From contig CAZMVB010000007.1 in the NCBI GenBank assembly GCA_964569795.1, forward strand, positions 62,001-126,000: DNA of 64,000 bases, given 5' to 3'. Position 1 is the first letter of the stretch, and every line of letters begins with the position of its first letter. The notes below the pieces were generated by a model, which worked only from the letters and a program-made list of their open reading frames with translations, was not told where the DNA came from and ran no database searches. Positions 26,556 through 37,500 of this stretch are shown one piece after another. The translations under genes were made by a program, and so were the position numbers. Origin of the DNA: JAHJDS01 sp964569795 (lineage in GTDB: Bacteria > Desulfobacterota > Desulfarculia > Desulfarculales > JAHJDS01).

Positions 26556-27326
26556 TCACCATCCGTCGATGGTCTCGGCCAGGGCCGCGCCCAGGCCCCG
26601 GCGGACCACCGTGGCCCGGTCCGGGATGACGGTCAGGTTCGCCTCGTCCAGAAAAAGCCTCTTGTTGATTTCGATCTGGATCGCCCCGCCGCCCCGCTTC
26701 CTCAGAAACGGCCCCCAGGTCCGGGTGATGAAGCCGCCGCGGTAGGGGAAGTTGAGGGCCACGCTCAGGCCCTGCCTTTCCAGGTTCCGGGCCAGGGCCT
26801 GCAGCAGACCGGGTGAACAACTGACCTCGTCCTCGGGGCCGCCGGCCGGGTCCCCGCCGTTGCCCAGGACCACGTCCGGCCGGTCTCGTCCCGGGTCCGG
26901 GGCGTCGGCCGGACCGACGGCGTCCAGGGAGTGGCCGTCGATCAAGAGCCTGACCCGCTCCCCGGCCAGGGCCTGGGCCAGCCGGCGGTGATAGGGCTGA
27001 TAGTAGCGCTCGATCCGGTCAATGACCTCGGCCTGGTCCGGCTCCCGGCCGGGCCGGAACACGGGCCGGCCGAAGTAGTCGGTCCGGGCGACCACCCCCT
27101 TCTCGTCCCGCTGCCCCGGATCCCGGTTGAGATCGACCACGAACCGCGACCAGCGGGCCATGATCACCGCCGCCGCCGGCAGGGGCCCGAAGATCTGGGC
27201 CGTGCCCAGGTCCACGTTCGCCAGGATCTGCCGCTCGGTCTGGGCCAGGGTGGCCTTGATGGCCGGCGGCACCTCGCCGCCGGCGTGGGGCACGGAAACG
27301 ACCAGGGGGGACAGGACAGAGGACAT
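26556..27326 (-). CDS. N-formylglutamate amidohydrolase family protein
   Basis: The 256-residue protein has the family pattern: VSVPHAGGEVP near the start, RFVVDLNRDPGQRD in the middle (metal/substrate region), and LLIDGHSLDAVGP. The late segment NFPYRGGFITRTWG also fits. Members hydrolyse N-formyl-L-glutamate, or act on related N-acyl amino acids or peptides in other pathways. The gene starts 48 bases downstream of gshB on the same strand and is likely co-transcribed with it. No histidine-degradation genes lie nearby, so its true substrate may differ. Confidence 0.8.
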   Translation of the reverse strand: MSSVLSPLVVSVPHAGGEVPPAIKATLAQTERQILANVDLGTAQIFGPLPAAAVIMARWSRFVVDLNRDPGQRDEKGVVARTDYFGRPVFRPGREPDQAEVIDRIERYYQPYHRRLAQALAGERVRLLIDGHSLDAVGPADAPDPGRDRPDVVLGNGGDPAGGPEDEVSCSPGLLQALARNLERQGLSVALNFPYRGGFITRTWGPFLRKRGGGAIQIEINKRLFLDEANLTVIPDRATVVRRGLGAALAETIDGW

Positions 27327-27374
27327 GTCAGCGGTTCGGCCTGCCGCGGGCGGCCGGCGGCCGGGGCGCTCGGC

Positions 27375-28403
27375 TCATAGGGCCAGGGGACGCCGCCTGG
27401 TCGTCATCTGGCGTCCCCGGCGCAGGTTCTCGACCCGCTTCTCGACGAAATCGATCACCTTGGCCTCGAGCTTGACCCCGTCGAGCTGGTTGATACGGGG
27501 GATGCCCCCCGGGGAGACGACGTTGATCTCGACCAGCTTGTCGCCGATGACGTCCAGGCCCACGAAATGGAGGCCGTCCTGGACCAGGCGATCGCTGACC
27601 GCGGCGCAGATGCGCCGGTCCGACTCGGTGATGACGTGCTTGGCCGGGGTGGCCCCGGCGTGGATATTGGTCCGGAAATCTCCCTCGGCCGGGATGCGGC
27701 GCATCGCCCCCAGAATTTCCCCGCCCAGCATCATGATCCGCACGTCGCCCTGGGTCTTGACCTCGTGCAGGTATTCCTGGACCATGATCGCCTCGCGCCG
27801 GGTGTAGGGCTTGTACGACTTGACGTAGTAATTGATCAACGAGTTCAGGTTGTCCCGGTCCCGCAGGGACACCTTGATGACCCCCTCCCCCTGGTAACGG
27901 TACAGGGGCTTGACCATCATGTCGCCCCCGAACTCCTCGATGACCCGTTTCAGGCGGCCCGGGTCGCGGGAGACGTGGGTCTCGGGGATGATGTGGGGGA
28001 AGTTGAGCAGATACAGCTTCGAGTTGGCCACCAACTGGCCGGTGGTCGAGTTGATGATGAACACCTGATCGTTGACCGGATTCAAGAACTCCATGGTCTG
28101 ATGAATCAGGGGCGGGTCCTTGCGCAGGAACACCGCGTCGATCTTGGTGATGTCCTCGAAGATCAACTCCTCCCGTTTGAGGGAGTCCACCACCGACCGC
28201 CAGTAGTCGGCCATGCCCATGTCGGCCGGAACGCTGATGTTGTGCATCCGGGCCACCAGGCGGCTGCCGCGGACGTAGATGTCGTGGGGCTCCAGGAAAA
28301 AAACGGAATGACCCCGTTGATTGGCCTCGTACATCAAATGGCTGGTGGTCTCGAAAGTGGGATCGATCGATTCCAGCGGATCGGCGACAAAGGCGATCTG
28401 CAT
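27375..28403 (-). CDS. gshB: glutathione synthetase
   Basis: The ATP-grasp enzyme that joins gamma-glutamylcysteine and glycine. The N-terminal PLESIDPTFETTSHLMYEA is characteristic, followed by LRKDPPLIHQTMEF, the ATP-grasp segment MVKPLYRYQGEGVIKV, and late LHFVGLDVIGDKLVEINVVSPGGI. At 342 residues the length is somewhat above the E. coli enzyme. The ATG at 28403 follows GGGGAGA. No gshA is present in the window. Presence of GshB supports a Gram-negative-type thiol chemistry in the host. Confidence 0.88.
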   Translation of the reverse strand: MQIAFVADPLESIDPTFETTSHLMYEANQRGHSVFFLEPHDIYVRGSRLVARMHNISVPADMGMADYWRSVVDSLKREELIFEDITKIDAVFLRKDPPLIHQTMEFLNPVNDQVFIINSTTGQLVANSKLYLLNFPHIIPETHVSRDPGRLKRVIEEFGGDMMVKPLYRYQGEGVIKVSLRDRDNLNSLINYYVKSYKPYTRREAIMVQEYLHEVKTQGDVRIMMLGGEILGAMRRIPAEGDFRTNIHAGATPAKHVITESDRRICAAVSDRLVQDGLHFVGLDVIGDKLVEINVVSPGGIPRINQLDGVKLEAKVIDFVEKRVENLRRGRQMTTRRRPLAL

Positions 28404-28689
28404 TACCGTCTCCCCAACGGCCCTCGGCCCGATTCTGTCAGGAAAGCGATGGAGGCCCGCCCCCCAATCTTTCTAACAATATCACACGAAATAGGGATCG
28501 TCGCCTTTTTTGGTTAAAAAAAATCATCCAAAGCGGTCCGGGTTGAACCCATGCGGGCCGCGGCGGTGATGAGATGCCCCGGCGAGAAATAGATGGTCAC
28601 CGGAAAGAGCGGGAAGGAAATCAAGATGATGGCCCGGCGCACCCGTTGTCGTCTCAGGCTCAGACTCCTCCGGTCCGACGGCGGGGGGA

Positions 28690-30297
28690 TCAATCCAGGG
28701 CGAAGATCTCGACCGGGCGGCTTCGGCCCTTGACGATGGTCTCGGGCATCACCCGGAGCGGAAAGGCGTCCGCCAGACCGGCCCGGGTATTGGCCGTCAA
28801 CAGGACGTCGGTCCCGAACCGCTTGTTGAGTCCCTGGAGGCGGGCGGCCACGTTGACCGTGTCGCCCACCAGGAGGTAGGACAGCCGGTCCGGGCTGCCG
28901 ATGTTGGCCGCCAGGACCTGGCCGGTGTGCAGGCCGATGCCGTGGCGCAGGGGCGGGATCTGTTGCCGGGCCAGCCGGTCATTGACCTCGGCCAGCCGGG
29001 CGCGCATGTCCAGGGCGGCGGCCACCGCCTGACGGGCGTGATTCTCCAGGCCCAGGGGCGCCCCGAACACGGCGTAGATCTCGTCGCCCAGGAACTGGAG
29101 CACCAGGCCGCCGCGCTCCCGGATGGCCGGGGTCATGGCCTCGAAATAGCCGTTGAGGATGGTGACCACCTGCTTGGGCGGCGTGGCCTCGACCAGGGGG
29201 GTGAAGTCCCGCAGGTCGGCGAACATGACCGTCACCTCCCGGATCACCCCGTCCAGGGGGATCCGGCCGGCCAGGATCTCGTCCCGGATCTCGCGGGTGA
29301 CGTACTTGCCAAAGGTCTCCTTGATGAAGTCCCGCTCCCGCAGGCCGGCGATCATCAGGTTGAAGGCGTCGGCCAGGTCGCCCAGCTCGTCGTTGTTGGC
29401 GACGGCGACCCTGGCCAAGAGGTTCCCCTCGCGCACCCGGGCCATGGCCCCGGCCATGGCCTGGACCGGGTCGGCCACGCTCGCCGACACCAGGCGGGAC
29501 AGGACCACCCCGGCCAGAATCAACACGGCCGGGACAAAGATGATCACCAGGACGGTGCTGGTCAGGGCCGCCTGTCCCGCGGCCGAAAGGGTCTGTCCGG
29601 GGACCGCGGCCAGGGCGGTGCTCACCTTGTGGTAGAAGATGACCCCGACGACGATCATCGGGGCCACGCTGATCATCATCAACGAGTACAGCAGGCGGTG
29701 ACGGACGCCCAGCCTGAACACGCCCTTCAGCCGGGACAGGCCGCCCTCGGGAAAAAACACGGTTCGCAGGCGGCGCATCAGGGCCTCGGTGGCGAAGAAG
29801 ACAATGGTCGTCGTGGCCACGCCCGAGGTCAGGATCCCCACGGCCAGCCGGGACGACTCGAACCAGGCCTTGCCTGCCGGCTCGGAGGCGGTGATCAGCC
29901 GGAAGCCGCCCATGATCAGCGTGGCCAGCACCCAGTTGAACAGGGTAATGGCGGCATACATCAGCGGCGCGTTGAGGACCAGGCGCTGGACCCGCCCCAG
30001 GGCCTCCGGTTCCAGCCGACCGCCCGTCAGCAGGATCAGGTAGGCCCGGCGGACCGCCAGTTGATTCCGAATCCCCAGGAAGGCACCCAGTCCCACCAGG
30101 ACGGCGGTCATGACCAGTCCCACCATCAGTTGACGGTCCAGGAGCGGTTTCAGGTCGGGCTGGTCCAGGAAGACGAAATAGAAGATGCACAGCAGCGCCC
30201 CCATCAGATTGGCGCCGATCTGCACCCCGATATTGGTCAGGGAGAACCTCCTGACCTCGTAATCGGCCGGAACATCACGGGATCGGCGGTCGGTCAT
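28690..30297 (-). CDS. membrane HAMP-class III adenylate/guanylate cyclase
   Basis: The N-terminal half has about six membrane helices (about 20-280). A HAMP linker follows (about 270-325, VSASVADPVQAMAGAMARVREGN). A class III cyclase domain (about 345-535) ends the protein. Metal aspartates occur in VMFADLRDFT and LGDEIYAVFG, and the N/R pair in VGDTVNVAARL. The substrate-specifying lysine position appears as Q in LVLQFLGDE, so base preference is unclear. The ATG at 30297 follows GGAGG. Monocistronic. Together with the cyclase at 12987 and the cNMP-binding protein at 26059, it suggests cyclic-nucleotide signalling. Confidence 0.85.
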   Translation of the reverse strand: MTDRRSRDVPADYEVRRFSLTNIGVQIGANLMGALLCIFYFVFLDQPDLKPLLDRQLMVGLVMTAVLVGLGAFLGIRNQLAVRRAYLILLTGGRLEPEALGRVQRLVLNAPLMYAAITLFNWVLATLIMGGFRLITASEPAGKAWFESSRLAVGILTSGVATTTIVFFATEALMRRLRTVFFPEGGLSRLKGVFRLGVRHRLLYSLMMISVAPMIVVGVIFYHKVSTALAAVPGQTLSAAGQAALTSTVLVIIFVPAVLILAGVVLSRLVSASVADPVQAMAGAMARVREGNLLARVAVANNDELGDLADAFNLMIAGLRERDFIKETFGKYVTREIRDEILAGRIPLDGVIREVTVMFADLRDFTPLVEATPPKQVVTILNGYFEAMTPAIRERGGLVLQFLGDEIYAVFGAPLGLENHARQAVAAALDMRARLAEVNDRLARQQIPPLRHGIGLHTGQVLAANIGSPDRLSYLLVGDTVNVAARLQGLNKRFGTDVLLTANTRAGLADAFPLRVMPETIVKGRSRPVEIFALD

Positions 30298-30421
30298 CTC
30301 GGCCTCCGGTCACGGGGAAGGTTGGGACCGGGCTTGGGCGGGCACCCGGTCGGCCCTGACCAAGAGGCGGGCCGGTTCGAGAATACCATATTCAGCGGCC
30401 CCCCTGAAAAAATGAGTCGGC

Positions 30422-30450
30422 TGTAACCGTTTTCCGGGGCCAAACGACGT
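30422..30450 (+). promoter_or_regulatory. possible ECF-type promoter upstream of the Spy-like gene
   Basis: TGTAACC (30422-30428) and CGACGT (30445-30450) are 16 bases apart, resembling the AAC / CGT pair of ECF-sigma promoters, about 65 bases before the ATG at 30515. The neighbouring ECF sigma gene makes autoregulation plausible. The match is short and could be chance. Confidence 0.25.
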
Positions 30451-30514
30451 AACCCCTAGACAACCCCTCGCCGAACTTCGGCGGACAACGACCAAAAAAT
30501 GCTGGAGGCATGTC

Positions 30515-31000
30515 ATGAAGAGAATCGGCATCATCATCGCCGCCCTGGCCCTCTTGATTTTACCCTTGACCGGCTCGGCCAGGGCCTCTGCCGACCCCGG
30601 CGACTGTCCATCCCTGTCCCGCGTCATCCTGAAACTGGTCAGGGTCGATTTGACCCGGGCCCAGAAGCGGTCCATCGCCAAGATCCTCCTGAAGCATCAG
30701 CCCGAGTTCCGGGCGAACATGGCCCAGATCCACCTGGGCCGCCAGGCCCTGGCCGATGCCCTCCTGGCCCCCAAGCCGGATCAGGGGGCGGTCAAGGCCG
30801 CCTACGGCCGACTGTCCGCGGCCGGAGAGAGGCTGGCCCTGCTGGCCGCCCGGGTCCTGCCCCAATTGCGGTCCGTGCTGACCCCCCGGCAGGTCAAGGT
30901 GCTCCAGGGGGTCCGCCTGGACGTCAAGAAACGGGTCAGGTGTCGCCTCACTGCCCGGCGGGCGGTGGTCGATCGGTGGCTGGCGGTCCACGCCAAGTAA
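30515..31000 (+). CDS. Spy/CpxP-family periplasmic protein
   Basis: A signal peptide (residues 1-27, ending ARASA) precedes a helical mature region with two L-T-x-x-Q motifs (LTRAQ and LTPRQ), the signature of Spy/CpxP/ZraP proteins. These act as periplasmic chaperones or metal/stress sensors. Mature length about 130 residues is typical. Two cysteines (DCPSL and VRCRL) could form a disulfide or bind metal. It lies upstream of an ECF sigma factor cluster in the same direction. Confidence 0.75.
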   Translation: MKRIGIIIAALALLILPLTGSARASADPGDCPSLSRVILKLVRVDLTRAQKRSIAKILLKHQPEFRANMAQIHLGRQALADALLAPKPDQGAVKAAYGRLSAAGERLALLAARVLPQLRSVLTPRQVKVLQGVRLDVKKRVRCRLTARRAVVDRWLAVHAK

Positions 31001-31128
31001 CGTCTGCCCGGGAGCCGGTCGGAGAAGTGCCCCGACCGGCTTTCGGGCGGGAAACCGATGACGCGGTTCGGGTTGTGCCCGGCCCGGACCGCGTGCTATC
31101 GTGTCCGTCGTCACCGGGGCCTGTCGCC

Positions 31129-31734
31129 ATGCATTCACATCCGTCCGATGCCGAGATAATCCGACTGGTTCTGGACGGAGAGGTGGATGCCTACGAGGTA
31201 CTGGTGAAGCGGCACACGCCGCTGGCCGGCCGGATCGTGGCCGGCAAGATCCCCCGGGAGGACGCGGCCGAGGTGGTGCACGAGGTCTTTGTCCGGGCCT
31301 ACCGGTCCCTGGCGACCTTTGACCACCGCAGCCCGTTCGCCCACTGGCTGTCCCGCATCGCCGTCCGCTGCTGCCACGATTTCTGGCGGGAGCGCTACCG
31401 GCGGCGCGAGGTGCCGATCAGTTCCCTGTCGGACGATACCCGGGACTGGCTGGAGCGGGTGGCCATCGGGCTGGACGGCGACGATGGACCCGCGCCGGCC
31501 GGATCGGCCGAGCGATACGAGGCCGCCGAACTTCTGACCTGGCTCCTGGATCACCTCGCGGCCGACGACCGGCTGGTGTTGACCCTGACCCACCTCGAGG
31601 GTCATTCCACCCGGGAGGCGGCCGATCTTTTGGGCTGGAGCCAGGCCAAGGTCAAGGTCAGGGCCCACCGGGCCCGGAGCAAGCTGCGCCGCCTGGTCGA
31701 TTCGGCCGGGCGGGAAACTGGAGAAAACCGATGA
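31129..31734 (+). CDS. ECF-type RNA polymerase sigma factor
   Basis: A 201-residue sigma-70 family protein with only regions 2 and 4. Region 2 reads EDAAEVVHEVFVRAYRSLATF with the following HWLSRIAVRCCHDFWRER. Region 4 reads STREAADLLGWSQAKVKVRAHRARSKLRRL, a classic HTH. I chose ATG 31129, since this gives the normal ECF length. The stop overlaps the next ORF by 4 bases (ATGA). Its partners encoded downstream look like a membrane anti-sigma factor and a periplasmic sensor. Confidence 0.92.
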   Translation: MHSHPSDAEIIRLVLDGEVDAYEVLVKRHTPLAGRIVAGKIPREDAAEVVHEVFVRAYRSLATFDHRSPFAHWLSRIAVRCCHDFWRERYRRREVPISSLSDDTRDWLERVAIGLDGDDGPAPAGSAERYEAAELLTWLLDHLAADDRLVLTLTHLEGHSTREAADLLGWSQAKVKVRAHRARSKLRRLVDSAGRETGENR

Positions 31735-32084
31735 GTCGTAACCGGCGACGCCTGGACAAGATCGAACGGGCCCTGATCGCGGCCCACCGGGAGGCCCCCG
31801 GGCCGGACCTGGGCGACGACTGGCGGCGTCGGCTCATGGCCGACGTCAGGCGTCAGCCCCGGCCGGAGACGGACCCGGCCCCGGCCCGGCCGGCGGTGGA
31901 CCTGAGCGGCCCCATCCTCAAATTCGCCGCGGCCGCGGCCCTGGCGGCGGTCATGATCGCCGTTTACGTCTGGCTGGCCGCACCGGACGTTGACACTGAA
32001 CTGGCCCGGCTGGCCATGTTCGATCCGACCAACCTGGTGTCGCTCCACTGGCTGGGCGGCGCGGTCCAGGGGGTGCTGTTATGA
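31731..32084 (+). CDS. predicted single-helix membrane anti-sigma factor
   Basis: A 117-residue protein with a polar basic N-terminus (1-60), one membrane helix (about 62-84, FAAAAALAAVMIAVYVWL) and a short periplasmic tail. No named family motif is evident. Size, topology and location directly after an ECF sigma gene, with translation coupled through ATGA, support an anti-sigma role like CnrY. The stop overlaps the next start. Function is inferred from context. Confidence 0.65.
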   Translation: MSRNRRRLDKIERALIAAHREAPGPDLGDDWRRRLMADVRRQPRPETDPAPARPAVDLSGPILKFAAAAALAAVMIAVYVWLAAPDVDTELARLAMFDPTNLVSLHWLGGAVQGVLL

Positions 32085-32503
32085 AGCGGTGGAAGGTCTG
32101 GCTCGGCGTGGCGGTCATCTTCGTGAGCGGACTGGCCATCGGGTCCCTGGGCACGGGGCTGGTCATCGGCCTGGGCGTCAAGAGAATGGTCCGCCGGGTG
32201 ACCGCCGGCGACACCTCGATCATCACCAGGGTGGTCATGATGAAGATGAGGCGGGACCTGCGCCTGAGCCGTGAGCAGCGCCGGGAAATCCGGCCGGTGG
32301 TCGCCGCGGCCATCGACCGGATCCGCCGGCTCCACGACACCCTGCGCCCCAAGATCGAACGGGAAATCGCCAAGGCCGTGACCGTGATCAACCGCCACCT
32401 GACCCCCAAGCAGCAACGCCGGCTGAGCGATCGCCTGAAATTGCTCCGCGCCCACTGGCGTCCGTCCCGCCCGGAAGGCGTTCGCCCGCCGGTCAGTCCT
32501 TGA
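32081..32503 (+). CDS. CnrX/Spy-like membrane-anchored periplasmic sensor
   Basis: 140 residues with an N-terminal membrane anchor (about 8-33) and a helical periplasmic domain containing the LSREQ and LTPKQ variants of the L-T-x-x-Q motif. CnrX-like sensors have this layout and control ECF sigma release with a small anti-sigma partner. The start overlaps the anti-sigma gene. Methionine-rich VVMMKMRRD (about 49-57) could bind metal. The stimulus (metal or envelope stress) is not shown by the sequence. The stop converges with cysK, overlapping by 11 bases tail to tail. Confidence 0.68.
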   Translation: MKRWKVWLGVAVIFVSGLAIGSLGTGLVIGLGVKRMVRRVTAGDTSIITRVVMMKMRRDLRLSREQRREIRPVVAAAIDRIRRLHDTLRPKIEREIAKAVTVINRHLTPKQQRRLSDRLKLLRAHWRPSRPEGVRPPVSP

Positions 32504-33419
32504 ACAGCTCGGTGCTCAGATAGCGCTCCCCGGTGCTGGGCAGGACGACCACGATCCGCTTGCCGGCGTACTCCGGCCGCTGGCCGAGCTGCAGGGCGGC
32601 ACAGGCGGCCGCGCCCGACGAGATGCCGGCCAGCAGTCCCTCCTCGGCGGCCAGCCGCCGGGCGGTCTCGAAGGCCTCCTCATTGGTCACGGTCACCACC
32701 TCGTCGATGATCTCCCGGTTGAGCACGGCCGGGACGAAACCGGCCCCGATGCCCTGGATCTTGTGCGGACCCGGCTGGCCGCCGGACAGGACCGGCGAGC
32801 CGGCCGGCTCGACGGCCACCACCCGGAATCCGGGGGACCGGCCCTTGATGACCTCGCCCACGCCGGTGATGGTCCCGCCGGTGCCCACCCCGGCCACCAG
32901 GGCGTCCACCTGACCGTTGGTGTCCGCCCAGATCTCCTCGGCCGTGGTCCGGCGATGGATCTCCGGGTTGGCCGGGTTGCTGAACTGGTCGGGCATATAG
33001 GCCCCGGCCGTCTCGGCCAGGATCTCCTGGGCCCGCTCGATGGCCCCCTTCATCCCCTGGGCCCCCGGGGTGAGGACCAGGTCGGCCCCGAGGTGCCCCA
33101 GCAGCTTGCGGCGCTCCAGGCTCATGGTCTCGGGCATGGTCAGCAGCAGCCGGTATCCCCGGGAGGCGCAGACAAAGGCCAGGGCGATGCCGGTGTTGCC
33201 GCTGGTCGGCTCGACGATCAGCGACCGGGGCGTGATCAGGCCCTGCTCTTCGGCGGCGTCGATCATGGCCACGCCGATGCGGTCCTTGACGCTGGACAGC
33301 GGATTCAGGTACTCGAGCTTGGCCAGGATCGTGGCCCCGCCGCCGGCGGCCAGGCGCTTCAATCCGACCAGGGCCGTCCGGCCCACGGCCCGGGTGACGT
33401 CGGAAAAGACCTGGGTCAT
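32493..33419 (-). CDS. cysK: cysteine synthase A (O-acetylserine sulfhydrylase)
   Basis: A PLP-dependent enzyme joining O-acetylserine and sulfide. The PLP lysine is in NPLSSVKDRIG (about residue 45). The PTSGNTGI loop and the phosphate-binding GTGGTITGVG loop are present, and a late SSGAAACAAL. Length of 308 residues is standard. It starts one base after the cysE stop, so the pair forms an operon for cysteine synthesis from sulfide, which a sulfate reducer makes in excess. Confidence 0.93.
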   Translation of the reverse strand: MTQVFSDVTRAVGRTALVGLKRLAAGGGATILAKLEYLNPLSSVKDRIGVAMIDAAEEQGLITPRSLIVEPTSGNTGIALAFVCASRGYRLLLTMPETMSLERRKLLGHLGADLVLTPGAQGMKGAIERAQEILAETAGAYMPDQFSNPANPEIHRRTTAEEIWADTNGQVDALVAGVGTGGTITGVGEVIKGRSPGFRVVAVEPAGSPVLSGGQPGPHKIQGIGAGFVPAVLNREIIDEVVTVTNEEAFETARRLAAEEGLLAGISSGAAACAALQLGQRPEYAGKRIVVVLPSTGERYLSTELFKD

Positions 33420-33420
33420 G

Positions 33421-34404
<984 letters not shown>

Positions 34405-34580
34405 GGTCCGGCTCCCGGTCTTTGGTCATCCTTTCGGGCGAATAGACTTTTGGATCAATCTTATCAGAAAACGGGTCCCCGCGCCGGTAACCGCCCTTGA
34501 CCGGCCCCTTGTCCGGCGGCCGGGATCGAGGTATGGTCTAGAGGTGTTTCGGAGCGTGGGTGAGACGGAGAGACCGGACC

Positions 34581-37500
34581 ATGATCTGCCCCCAGTGCGC
34601 CGCTGAAAATCCTCCTGAAGCCAGGTACTGTTCCCGGTGCGGCGCCCGGTTGCCGGCCGAGACCCAAGGCCAAGGAGTTCCCCGGGAGACGATACCGCCT
34701 CCCGCTGATGAGTCCCGGCCCCTCGAGGCCGGCCAGGTTCTCGACGGACGCTTCGAGATCGTCCGCGTCCTGGGCCAGGGGCCCCGGGGCGTGGTCTATC
34801 TGGCCCGGGACCTGGACCTGCAGGGCCGGGAGATCGCGATAAAAGTCTTTCGTCCGGAGATCACGTCCGATCCTGACCTGGACCGGGCCCTGACCCGGGG
34901 GGTGATCTCCTGGCAGGGTCTGATCCACCCGGGGGTGGTCAAGGTCTATGACCTGCGCCGGGCGGGGGAGCGCCGGTTCCTGACCGAGGAGTACGTCCCC
35001 GGGAAGGGCCTGGACCGTTTTTTGACCGAACGCGGGGAAGGCAGACTTTCGCTGCCCGAGGCCTGCCGGGTGGGCATCGGGATCCTGGAGGTGCTGGCCT
35101 TTGCCCATCCCGAAACTCCTCACCTGGGCCTGACGCCCGGCAACGTGCTGGTCGAGGGCGAGTTCCCGGAGATCAGGGTCAAGCTGACCGACTTTGCCGT
35201 GGCCGGCCGGCTGGAGGCCGTTCGGGCCGGGGGCGACGAATCGGCGTCCGAGGGAGCGGCGGCCGACATCCAGGCCATTGGGGCCGTTCTGTACGAACTG
35301 GTGACCGGCCAGGTCCCGGCCGTCCCGGCGACGCCCCCCTCCCAGGTAATACCCGGCCTGCCCACGGGACTCGACGAGGTCCTGGCCCGGGCCCTGGACC
35401 CGGACCCGGCCGCCCGGTTCCCTGACGCGGCCCGGTTTCGGCGGGCCCTGGTGACCGTGGCCAAGGAGGCGATCGAGGCCGAACTCAGTCAGCGCCGCCA
35501 GGCCGAGGAGCGCCGGTCCAGGAACGCCCGGCCCGAGGCCGAGGCGGACCGGGCCGTGACCGACGGCCGCCTGGACCAGGCCCTCCGCCGTTACGAGGCC
35601 GTGTCGAGTCCCGACCAACCCGGGTCCGGGGAGACCCAGGAACGCGCCCGGCGGCGGCTCACCCGGGGGGGCCGCCGCCTCGGGCTGGCCGCCGGGGCGG
35701 CGCTCCTGGTCGCGGCCGGGGTGGCGGGCTACATCCTCTGGAGGGATTACACTACCCGCCAAGACATCAAGCAGTGGACAACCCAGGCCGCCGCGGCCTG
35801 GCGGCAGGGGCGATTCCGGGCCGCCCGCGCTTTATATCTCCGCCTGGCCCGGGTCCGTCCCGAAGATCAAGCCCTCCGCCGCCGCCTGAAGGCCTCTGCG
35901 GCCAAGATCGAAGAACTGGCCCAAGGGACGGCCCCCTTTATCGCCCGGGCCAGGCTGGCCCGGGGCCAAAAACGACTCGGACTGGCCCGGGATCAGGCCC
36001 GCCTGGCGCTCAAGGTCGATCCCCATCACCCCGAGGCCCTCCGGCTCCTGGCGGCCGTCACCGCTGACCTGAAAAAGATCAAGGCCTGGCTGGCCGCGGC
36101 CGCATCGGCCTGGCAAAAAAAGAATTACCAAACCGCCGGCCGGCTCTACCGGCAGGTAATCGGCCTCTCCAGCGAGCACCCGGTCGCAACCCGGCGACTG
36201 GCCCAGATCCCGGCCCTGATCAAGGCCCGTCGCGCCCGGGTGAATTCGCTGGCCGCCCGGGCCGGCCGGGCCCTGGACCAAAGGGACCTGACCGCGGCCG
36301 AGAAATCATACCGCTCGCTGTTGCGGCTCGATCCCAATCTCGAGTCGGCCCGGGCGGCCCTGGCCCGGATCAGGCGGATCCGAGAGCAGATGGCCGGCTG
36401 GGTGGCCCGGATCGAGAAACTGTGGCAAGACCGCAAATACGCCGCGGCCCGGGAACTCTTTTTCCGGGCCTCGGCCCTGAATGCCGCCCCGCCCCCGGCC
36501 CCGACCCGATCCCGGCCGGCCGCGGCCGACCGCCGGGAGTTGCGTAAAAAAATCGCCGTTGCCCTGGCGGCCGGACGCCGGGCCCTGGCCGCCCGGAAAT
36601 GGTCCGCGGCCCGGGGCCTTTTCAGCCGGGTCCTGAAACTGGACCCGGGCAACGCCGAGGCCCGGCAGGCCCTGACGCTGATCGCCGCCCGGGCCAAACA
36701 GGTCGCCGCGGCCCAGGCCCAGGCCAAAACGGCCCTGGCTCGGGGGGACCTGGCCCTGGTGGCCGCCGCCCTGAGACGGTTCGAAAAAATCGATCCGTCT
36801 CACCCGGACGCGGCCAGGCTCAAGGCGGTTCTAGACTCCGGGATAAAGTCGCTCCTGGATCGGGCCCAACAGGCCCTGGATCAGCACCGACCGGATCAGG
36901 CCCGACAACTGACCGAGCGGGCCCTTAGGTTGCGCCCGAAAGACCCTCGGGGCACGGCCCTGGGCGAGCGGATCAAGGCCATTCAGGCCCAGGTGGCCGC
37001 CCTGCTGACGCGGATCGAGACGGCCCAGAACAGAAAGGACTGGACCGGGGCCGGCAAGCTGATCAAGCAGGCCGTCGCCCTGGACAGCCAAAACGCCGGC
37101 CTGGACCGACTCGTCCGGCGCGGGCGGGAGGTCCTGGCCCGGCTCAGGCCGCTGCTGGAAAAGGCCCGCCGGGCCGAGGCCAAGGGAGACCTGGCGGCCG
37201 CCCGGGAGGCCTTGCGTCGGGCCGCGGCCCTGGCCCCGGGTGACCGGGCGATCGCCGCCGCCCGGGACCGGGTGAAAAGGCGCCTGGACAGTCGGAAGGC
37301 CGTCGGTCTCAAAAAGACGGCCCGCCTGATCAAGGCCGAGAAGTGGACCCAGGCCGAAAAGGCGGTCCGGTCCGTCCTCAAGCTGGACCCGGCCTCGGCC
37401 TCGGCCTATGCCTATCTGGGTACGGTCCGGATGGAACAAGAGAAGTTTCCAGCGGCCCTGGCCGATTACGATAAGGCCCTGAAACTGGGCCTGCCCCCCG

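Noticed and set aside
30298..30514. Terminator at the cgccgaacttcggcg hairpin
   Set aside because: A short hairpin is present at about 30470-30484 but has no T-run after it.
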